Source of the DNA: an uncultured Lachnospiraceae bacterium
GTDB taxonomy: Bacteria; Bacillota; Clostridia; Lachnospirales; Lachnospiraceae
Assembly (NCBI GenBank): GCA_910588865.1
Contig: CAJUSJ010000127.1
Span: 1-7,672 of the forward strand
Length of the DNA: 7,672 nt
Reading direction: 5' to 3'
In this document: positions 1 to 5,400 of the stretch, one piece after another
Numbering within the stretch: position 1 is the stretch's first letter
Layout of the letters: each line of letters starts with the position of its first letter
Notes under the pieces: model-generated
Told to the model about the DNA's origin: nothing
Database searches by the model: none
What the model saw: the letters and a program-made list of their open reading frames with translations, nothing else
Program-made: the position numbers and the translations under genes

Positions 1-176
1 GCCGCCTCTCCCGCGTAGCTTACCATGAAGGTATCCGCCACTCCCACTAAAACCGCCAGAAGCTGTTCCAAAAACAGAGGCACGATGAGTTTTTTCAAAT
101 CCATGTCGGAGAATATTTTTCGTTCTTCCGGTATCGCTTTTTTCGGTTCAATCAGCTTTCCTATCATTTCTCTCAT
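1..176 (-). CDS. MATE-family multidrug/sodium exporter, N-terminal fragment (cut by window edge)
   Basis: The minus strand reads from an ATG at 176 through 58 complete codons to the window edge without a stop. The first 25 or so residues are hydrophilic and charged. They are followed by a hydrophobic stretch, LIVPLFLEQLLAVLVGVADT, then FMVSYAGEA. A short polar start followed by P-x-x-x-E-Q-x-L and then the G-x-A-D-T-x-M-V segment of transmembrane helix 1 is characteristic of MATE exporters, which use Na+ or H+ gradients to expel cationic drugs and metabolites across the inner membrane. GAGGG at 186-190, nine bases before the ATG, supports this start; the ATG three codons later has no better site. 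A promoter lies just upstream and a terminator-like hairpin separates it from the reductase gene, so it is probably its own transcription unit. Substrate cannot be told from this fragment. Confidence 0.85.
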   Translation of the reverse strand, partial: MREMIGKLIEPKKAIPEERKIFSDMDLKKLIVPLFLEQLLAVLVGVADTFMVSYAGEA

Positions 177-222
177 ATTCGTTTTCCCTCACAATCCTGA
201 CTTTTTTCTATCCTGTGATTGT

Positions 223-251
223 ATTATAATGAGAAAATCAGTATATGTCTA
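223..251 (-). promoter_or_regulatory. Sigma-A type promoter for the MATE gene
   Basis: On the minus strand the -35 box TAGACA (246-251, five of six matches to TTGACA) is followed by a 17-base spacer and a perfect -10 box TATAAT (223-228). Transcription should start near 215-217, giving a leader of about 40 bases to the ATG at 176, too short for a riboswitch. No convincing operator palindrome overlaps it. Confidence 0.8.
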
Positions 252-387
252 ATACTTGATATTTATGGATTACTTATGCTTTTCAGGCATTAATTGTTTT
301 ATGCCGTTCCGGACCCCGGTTTCCGTCTGGCTGATTGTACTTATAATCTCCGGCGCATATCCTTACAAGCGCGGAGCCAAATAAAGC

Positions 388-427
388 GAATGCCCGTTAT
401 CAGCCATACAGCCGATAACGGGCATTC
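388..427 (-). terminator. Terminator-like hairpin after the aldo/keto reductase gene
   Basis: GAATGCCCGTTATC (388-401) pairs perfectly over 14 bases with 414-427 around a 12-base loop. It lies about 60 bases past the reductase stop. On the minus strand the stem is followed by GCTTTATTT, an imperfect U-tract, whereas the plus strand has none, so it most likely ends reductase transcription. The weak U-tract leaves its efficiency uncertain. Confidence 0.6.
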
Positions 428-442
428 CGATTTGCCAATCGG
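427..442. repeat. Small perfect hairpin abutting the terminator
   Basis: CCGATT (427-432) and AATCGG (437-442) form a six-base stem with a four-base loop. Base 427 belongs to both this hairpin and the longer one at 388-427, so the two may stack or compete. On the minus strand it comes first after the reductase stop. It has no U-tract of its own. Confidence 0.45.
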
Positions 443-487
443 ATAATTGCCGGTATCCCTTTTCCGTAAAATAAATCACCTCATTTT

Positions 488-1564
488 TCAGCGTGGATTT
501 GGAAAATGACTCCCCGCCAACCTCCTGACCCTCTCCATCTCATGGGGAATCCGGATTTTCCGGGGACATGCCTGTACACATTCCATGGTCTCGCATGCTC
601 CGCACATCTGGGCGCTCTCCTCAATTCCCATATTCAGCTTCCGCAGGGCCCAATACTCCTTCCCCAGAAAATAGTACTGATACTGGCGGAATACCGTGTG
701 GATCTCCGTGCCCTGAGGACACACGCACCGCTGGCAGCGGTCACAGGGGATGGGTTCGTAATATTTTTCCAGCACAGACAGCACCTGATCAAAGGAAGGG
801 ATATTGTCCGGACGTTCCTTTCTGGGCCTCATGGCAGCGTCGGCCTGTTCTGTGGTTCCGATGCCAATAAGGGCAGCGGATACCGGGTAGGACAGCACCG
901 TGTCAATCAACGTCTCCACGGGAAAGAATGGGGTAAGAAGCCCTGCCGCGTATACCTTGTTGATCACAAGCCCTTTTCCGCGAAACAGAGGCTCCTTCTC
1001 CATGCGGTCCAGCATCCCCCGCTCCAGAACATTGCCGCTGCCCTGAAGCACGTCCACCCGGCTGTCCAGGGCGGCCCGAAGGAGGATATCATAGTAGTGG
1101 GCGGCAATACCCGTATGCCGGATCAGGCCCCGCGTTTTCAGTTCCACAAGAGCGTCCAGCGCGCCGCCCTTCGCAAACACCTGATCCTGGCTGTCAAAAT
1201 CCACCTGATGGACAAAATAGATGTCCGCCCAGGTTCCCAGATTCTCACAGGAAGTCTCCACAGCCCGGTACATCTCATTGCCGTCATAGAATCTGGCTTT
1301 GTCGGAGATGACGATCCGCTCCCTGCCCACGGAAGCGGCAAATTTTCCCAACTTCAGCTCAGCGTCGCCGTATTCCGGCACAATGGCTGTGTCGTAGAGA
1401 TTGCATCCCAGTCTGAACGCGTGTTCCATGACAGCTAAAGCCTCTGTGTCGCTGAGATTGTAATAGTCTGGAAGCACAGGGACACTCCCCCTAAGCACCG
1501 GGATAGTGCCGAAGCCGATCTCGGAGACAATGAGACCAGTGCTGCCAAGTTTTCGATAGCGCAT
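488..1564 (-). CDS. Aldo/keto reductase with C-terminal cysteine-rich (Fe-S) segment
   Basis: A 358-residue cytosolic oxidoreductase. Residues 1 to about 265 follow the aldo/keto reductase TIM barrel: the N-terminal RKLGSTGLIVSEIGFGT strand, then a complete catalytic tetrad of Asp58 (YDTA), Tyr65 (PEYGDAE), Lys89 (SDKA) and His119 (FVHQ). Members use NAD(P)H to reduce or oxidise carbonyl compounds. The C-terminus adds two cysteine clusters, Cys274/277/280/282 followed by Pro, and Cys321/324/329/333 followed by Pro, as in the subfamily with a ferredoxin-like 4Fe-4S tail (COG1453 type). The spacings differ from the textbook CxxCxxCxxxCP, so cluster binding is inferred. I chose the ATG at 1564 over an in-frame GTG six codons upstream, because that GTG is inside the Shine-Dalgarno sequence and the protein from 1564 begins like its family. 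It is transcribed divergently from the toxin-antitoxin pair. Substrate unknown. Confidence 0.92.
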   Translation of the reverse strand: MRYRKLGSTGLIVSEIGFGTIPVLRGSVPVLPDYYNLSDTEALAVMEHAFRLGCNLYDTAIVPEYGDAELKLGKFAASVGRERIVISDKARFYDGNEMYRAVETSCENLGTWADIYFVHQVDFDSQDQVFAKGGALDALVELKTRGLIRHTGIAAHYYDILLRAALDSRVDVLQGSGNVLERGMLDRMEKEPLFRGKGLVINKVYAAGLLTPFFPVETLIDTVLSYPVSAALIGIGTTEQADAAMRPRKERPDNIPSFDQVLSVLEKYYEPIPCDRCQRCVCPQGTEIHTVFRQYQYYFLGKEYWALRKLNMGIEESAQMCGACETMECVQACPRKIRIPHEMERVRRLAGSHFPNPR

Positions 1565-1572
1565 ATCCAAAT

Positions 1573-1581
1573 AAACCTCCA
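1573..1581. repeat. 9-base direct repeat, left copy flanking the toxin-antitoxin cassette
   Basis: AAACCTCCA here recurs exactly at 2419-2427, just past the toxin stop. This copy contains the reductase ribosome site (TGGAGGTTT on the minus strand). It may be a target duplication or junction of an inserted cassette; chance is possible for a 9-mer that includes a Shine-Dalgarno core. Confidence 0.4.
1576..1580 (-). promoter_or_regulatory. Ribosome binding site that decides the reductase start
   Basis: GGAGG on the minus strand lies 11 bases before the ATG at 1564, slightly long but the only good site nearby. The upstream in-frame GTG (1580-1582) overlaps it and has no such site of its own, which argues for the ATG. 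Confidence 0.7.
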
Positions 1582-1624
1582 CTTTCTATCTAAAGCTAAC
1601 AAACCTTTTCCGTTTGCTCCAGAC

Positions 1625-1671
1625 CGTTTACGCATATACCCCATATGTCTTTTTTAGATGCGGTGTAAACG
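1625..1671. repeat. Inverted repeat in the divergent reductase/antitoxin control region
   Basis: CGTTTACGCAT (1625-1635) is matched in inverse orientation by ATGC, three extra bases, then GTAAACG (1658-1671). A second, smaller inverted pair CATAT/ATATG (1633-1637, 1643-1647) sits inside it. The dyad lies between the divergent reductase and antitoxin genes and just upstream of the TATAAT at 1677, so it could be an operator. No regulator is identified. Confidence 0.4.
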
Positions 1672-1682
1672 CATGTTATAAT
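1654..1682 (+). promoter_or_regulatory. Candidate extended -10 promoter for the toxin-antitoxin operon
   Basis: TGT followed directly by TATAAT (1674-1682) forms an extended -10 box, with a poor -35 (TTAGAT, 1654-1659) at 17 bases. The -10 overlaps a small palindrome, ATAAT-G-ATTAT (1678-1688). A start near 1689 would give a leader of about 74 bases before the ATG at 1763. A perfect TTGACA at 1690-1695 has no fitting -10 box downstream. Confidence 0.45.
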
Positions 1683-1723
1683 GATTATCTTGACAAAACA
1701 TATTTGGGTATGCTAAGGTCATT

Positions 1724-1740
1724 TTACAATATAATTGTTA
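1724..1740 (+). promoter_or_regulatory. Palindrome overlapping a second TATAAT box before the antitoxin
   Basis: ACAAT-ATA-ATTGT (1726-1738) is a perfect dyad, extended by one further pair beyond a mismatch. It contains TATAAT at 1730-1735 but no recognisable -35 at the proper distance. A start near 1742 would leave just enough leader for the ribosome site AAAGGTGG (1747-1754). Its position suits autoregulation by the antitoxin, which is usual for type II modules; this is inference. Confidence 0.4.
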
Positions 1741-1762
1741 TATATGAAAGGTGGTGTGTACC

Positions 1763-2011
1763 ATGTCAGCCCTACAGAGCCAGGTAATTCAGTCACTAGA
1801 CGGATTATCAGAGGATAATCTGCGGTTTCTACTTGATCTGATACAACGATTTATGAAGCCATCAAAATCAGAAGCTGTTTCAAACAATATGGCAGACCAA
1901 ACAGGCATTCGGAAAATCGGCATTTTTGAACATGAAAATCTGTATGATAAAGATTACGATATGGATGAACACAACGAAGAAATCGCAAAGCTGTTTGGAG
2001 TATGTGAGTGA
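1763..2011 (+). CDS. Putative antitoxin of a VapC-like toxin-antitoxin module
   Basis: An 82-residue acidic protein directly upstream of, and overlapping by one base (TGATG), a PIN-domain toxin gene. Residues 7-31 (VIQSLDGLSEDNLRFLLDLI and on) look like an amphipathic helix pair resembling the start of DUF2281-like small proteins. Residues 32-48 look like a flexible linker. Residues 49-82 (GIRKIGIFEHENLYDKDYD, then a helix ending EEIAKLFGV) resemble the toxin-wrapping tail of antitoxins paired with this PIN subfamily, which block the active site. No AbrB, Phd or ribbon-helix-helix DNA-binding motif is obvious. AAAGGTGG ends eight bases before the ATG at 1763; the GTG at 1751 lies within this site and is rejected. 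The gene is AT-rich compared with its neighbours. Antitoxin role rests mostly on position and tail. Confidence 0.8.
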   Translation: MSALQSQVIQSLDGLSEDNLRFLLDLIQRFMKPSKSEAVSNNMADQTGIRKIGIFEHENLYDKDYDMDEHNEEIAKLFGVCE

Positions 2012-2415
2012 TGAAAGTATTATTAGATACACATATTATTTTATGGTTTCTCGCAAATGATTCTCGGTTGCCAGATAAAGCAAAGCAAATAATCCTTGAT
2101 GAAAGAAATGAAATCCTTTATAGTACTGCCTCTGTTTGGGAAATCGCAATTAAGCATATGGCAAATCCTGGGAAAATACGCATAAACGGAAGTAAATTCG
2201 CGGATGGCTGCCGCCAGGTGGGGTTTAAGATGATTCCTATTATTGATTCACACGTAGCCGCATTGGAAACACTTAAAAGGCCTGACGATGCCCCTCATCA
2301 CAAAGATCCTTTCGACAGAATTATGATAGCGCAGGCAAAAGCAGAAGGACTAAAATTTGTTACCCATGATGCCCTCCTCCCGTATTATAATGAATCCTGC
2401 CTGTTAAGCGTGTAA
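2011..2415 (+). CDS. vapC: VapC-like PIN-domain ribonuclease toxin
   Basis: A 134-residue protein covering a full PIN domain, the normal length for the family. It starts MKVLLDTHIILWFL with the first metal-binding Asp6, then SVWEIAIK with Glu44, then HKDPFDRIMIAQA with Asp99 and Asp102, and THD with Asp120. These acidic residues make the Mg2+/Mn2+ site of PIN nucleases. The DTH-x-x-LW start and the DPFDR-x-x-IAQA signature place it in the Sll0205-like branch of VapC (COG3744). Characterised VapC toxins cut tRNA or rRNA and stop translation; the target of this one cannot be read from sequence. All catalytic positions look intact, so it is probably active. The ATG at 2011 overlaps the antitoxin stop, giving translational coupling; an in-frame GTG one codon upstream is less likely. 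An intrinsic terminator follows. Confidence 0.92.
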   Translation: MKVLLDTHIILWFLANDSRLPDKAKQIILDERNEILYSTASVWEIAIKHMANPGKIRINGSKFADGCRQVGFKMIPIIDSHVAALETLKRPDDAPHHKDPFDRIMIAQAKAEGLKFVTHDALLPYYNESCLLSV

Positions 2416-2418
2416 CTA

Positions 2419-2427
2419 AAACCTCCA
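2419..2427. repeat. 9-base direct repeat, right copy flanking the toxin-antitoxin cassette
   Basis: AAACCTCCA identical to 1573-1581. On the minus strand it reads TGGAGGTTT, a ribosome site with no start codon at a suitable distance, as would be expected for a duplicated or displaced copy. Confidence 0.4.
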
Positions 2428-2441
2428 TTAGACACCGAAGG

Positions 2442-2481
2442 AAACGCGGAACCGTGTCACTTAATCCGGTTCCGCGTTTTT
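2442..2481 (+). terminator. Intrinsic terminator of the toxin-antitoxin operon, overlapping the end of the repeat gene
   Basis: AAACGCGGAACCG (2442-2454) pairs over 13 bases with 2467-2479 around a 12-base loop, and TTTTT (2477-2481) follows on the plus strand: a standard rho-independent terminator 26 bases past the toxin stop. The stop codon of the convergent repeat gene (2461-2463) lies in the loop and its last codons form the distal arm. On the minus strand the stem is followed by TTTCCTT, so termination of the repeat gene here would be weaker. Confidence 0.85.
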
Positions 2482-5400
2482 ACATCCCTCAAAGGCCCTC
2501 TCTTCCACAATCACATCAGGCCCCGCCTCCGGCAGCCGGAGATTTTTGCAGAAGGCAAAGGCTTCCCGCCCGATCCGCTTTACGGTGGAAGGAAGTTTGA
2601 CGGTCTCCAGGCTGTGGCAGCGGAAAAAGGCCCTTTCAGGAATCTCCTCCACCCCCTCGGGGATCAGAATCTCCCTCAAAGCGGTACAGTTTTCAAATGC
2701 CCGGCTTCCGATAAACCGAAGACATAAGGCCAGTTCCACCCGCTCCAACCGCCCGCATCCGGAAAACGCCATGGCCTCTATCCGCTCCAGTCCCACGGCG
2801 TGTTCCACCTCGGTCAGCCACCGGCATCCGGCAAAAGCGCGCCGGCCTATGGAATTGACGGTGGAGGGCAGATAGACGCGGGTCAGGAGGTTTCCGTCCT
2901 GAAACACACGTTCCCCCACGGCGGTGATCCCTTCGGCCATCCGAAGGTCGGCGATGTTGCCGGTGCATTCCACCAGAACATTGTTTTCATCGGTCTTGAA
3001 GCAGTTCAGGCTGTCCGCGGCCGCCTGCATGGCCACGGGGGGAAGCCGGCGCTGCCGGTCAGAGATTCCGCCAAACCTTATGACAGAGCCGTCGGCCAGC
3101 TCCATCTCCTCCAGGCAGACGCAGTTTCGAAAAGCGTACTCCTCCACCTTTACCCGTTGGGAGAGGAAACGAATCCGGCGGATGCCCGTGCCGCCCGCAA
3201 AGGCCCAGCCGCACACAAGTCTGACCTGCTCCGGAACCGTCACCTGTCCCTGACAGTGGGAACCGTCCAGAAGCATATGGTTTACCACCACCAGGGGACA
3301 GGCTTTCCGCCGCTCCTCCAGCCAGGCAGTGCCGTGGAAGGCTCTCGCGCCGATGTACTCCACCGTATCGGGAATCTCTACTTCCCGAATGCCCATCCTG
3401 TCACGAAATACTTCCGCCCGGATCTGCCGGATTCCCTCCGGTACGCGGATTATCCGCCCCATCCCCCGGTATCCCGTGATGGTGTCTTCGCCCTCAACGC
3501 GAAAACAGCTAAGAGCGCTGTGGAAAATCAATCTGACCATATGGGGAAGCCGGTCTGATGTCACGTCCCCATAAGTCCCAAGCCTCCACTCCCGGCCTTT
3601 TAGAACCACCTTTCTCAGGGCAGTGCAGCCGGAAAACCCATATTCCCCAACACGGAGGATCCCCCTGGGGCCGGTGAGCCGGATCTCCTCCAGGCGTCCG
3701 CAGTCTTCAAATGCCCGGGGCATGATAAGTACCCCATCCTCCAGCTCCAGCTTCGTCAATTTGTCGCAGTTTTGGAATCCGCCGCTGCCCACACGGCGGA
3801 TCCCTGTGAAATCAAAAAAGCAAAGATTTTCACAGCCGCGAAAACAGTGTTCCTCAATGTCCGCTGCCTGGGGGCAGACACAGGCTTCCAAGCTCCGGCA
3901 GCCCTCAAAGAGCCGTTGGCCCAGAACCGGAAGTCCGGTGAGAACCGCCTTTTTCAGAGACACGCAGAAGGAAAACACCCGGCTTCCCACATAGTCCCCG
4001 TGGATGTGTATTTCCCTCAGAGAAATACATTTTTCAAAAGCCCTGTGGTCAACCCGGCATGGATCAGAGGAAGCCATAGAGGAACAGAAGTTCTCCTGTC
4101 CATCAGGGCTGTCATGGAAAAAGGAAACATACTCCAGATTTTCGCATCCCCAGAAAGCCCCCTCCCCGATATGGGACAGACCGGCGGGAAGGCGGATGCC
4201 GGTGATGTCCTGATTTGCCGCAAAAGCGTAAGGGGCGATGGAGCGTATTCCCTCCGGCAGGCAGACTTCTCCCCTGTATTCCTGCCCCGAAATCAGGATG
4301 CCGCCGACTATATGGGGAAAACAGGTCTCTCCCAGAGCGTTTTCCCCGGCCCGGATCAGAGCCCAAAGAGGCCCGGCACCCAGAGAGCGGCAGCCCCAAA
4401 GAGCCTCTTTTCCCAGACAATGGACCTGGCCGACAGGAAGTTTTTTCAGCTTTTCGCATCCAAAAAACCCGCGCTCATCTATGGTGTGAATTTGGGCCTG
4501 GGTGTCAAAGGTTTCCAGCCTGACGCAGCCAGAACACACCTCCGCCCGCACCTCTTCCACATGGCCGGGCCAGCTTACGGCGATAAGGTTTTCGCAGCCT
4601 TTCAGGGCAGCCGGGCCAATCCAGGCAATGGTTTCGGGAAAATGAATCCGGGTCAGTTTTTTGTTGCCGTAAAAGGCCCCGCCTGCCACGATCCTCACGG
4701 TCCGGGGCAATGTCACATTCCCTGACAGAGCCGTTCCGTCCCACAATATCCCGTCACTCTCCAGAAATTCATGATTTTCCAAAGCTCCATCTGTTTCCAG
4801 ACGGTTCCTCGTTTTATCTGCCAGGTTTTTCAAAAACTGTGTATTCACCAGGGGATGCCGCCCCACGGATTCCAGGGAATTCGGCAGGATCACCTGTCTT
4901 AAAGAGGCGCAGCCAAAAGCCATCCGGTCAGGCATATGGCGGACTCCCGGTTCCAGTATCAGGGTCTTAAGCCGGGGACAGTCAGAGAAAATGTCTCTTC
5001 CAAAGGCCAGACCGCTGCCGAAGACCCGGGCCTTTTTTATCCCGCTGCGGGCAAAGGCCAGGCTGCCCACCTGGGCCGCCGACGGGGGAAGGCAGACCTC
5101 CTTCAGACCGTCGCAGCGGTAAAACGCCATCTCCCCTATAGAACCGAGATTTTCCGGGAAATTCACTTCCCGCAGACAGCGGCATTGATAAAACGCCTGC
5201 TCTCCTATGGCTTCAAGATCCGGTTGAAAGGTGATCTCCCGCAGTACATGGCAGTGCTTGAAGGTGTTGTCCTCGATTTTCGCGAGGCCCGGGGGGAGGG
5301 AGGCCCGGATGAGCTTGACGCAGTTCTCAAAAGCGCCGGCTCCTAAGCGGGTCAGGCGGACGGGAAATTCCACGGTCTGGAGAAGGAGACAGTCCCGGAA

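Larger units (their letters stand above)
177..487. other. Intergenic region between the reductase and MATE genes
   Basis: This 311-base gap holds two hairpins close to the reductase stop (388-427 and 427-442), the MATE promoter (223-251) and the MATE ribosome site (186-190). The middle part, about 252-387, shows no supportable gene, RNA or known riboswitch pattern. On the minus strand a frame of roughly 30 codons is open down to a stop near 270, but it lacks a start codon and a ribosome site. Confidence 0.7.

Noticed and set aside
25..252. Plus-strand open frame of 75 codons at the left edge.
   Set aside because: It overlaps the MATE start and its promoter in antisense, has no ribosome site, and the minus-strand reading gives a recognisable MATE N-terminus.
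270..368. Minus-strand frame of about 30 codons open between the terminator hairpin and the MATE promoter, ending in a stop at 270-272.
   Set aside because: It starts just after an in-frame stop, has no start codon with a ribosome site, and matches no family I recognise. It could be a remnant of a lost gene, but nothing supports that.
506..1438. Plus-strand open frame of 310 codons opposite the aldo/keto reductase.
   Set aside because: The minus-strand product has a complete catalytic tetrad and family motifs; the plus-strand translation is a shadow without recognisable features.
1690..1695. Perfect TTGACA before the antitoxin.
   Set aside because: No acceptable -10 box sits 16-18 bases downstream (only CTAAGG or TAAGGT), so I did not call it a promoter.
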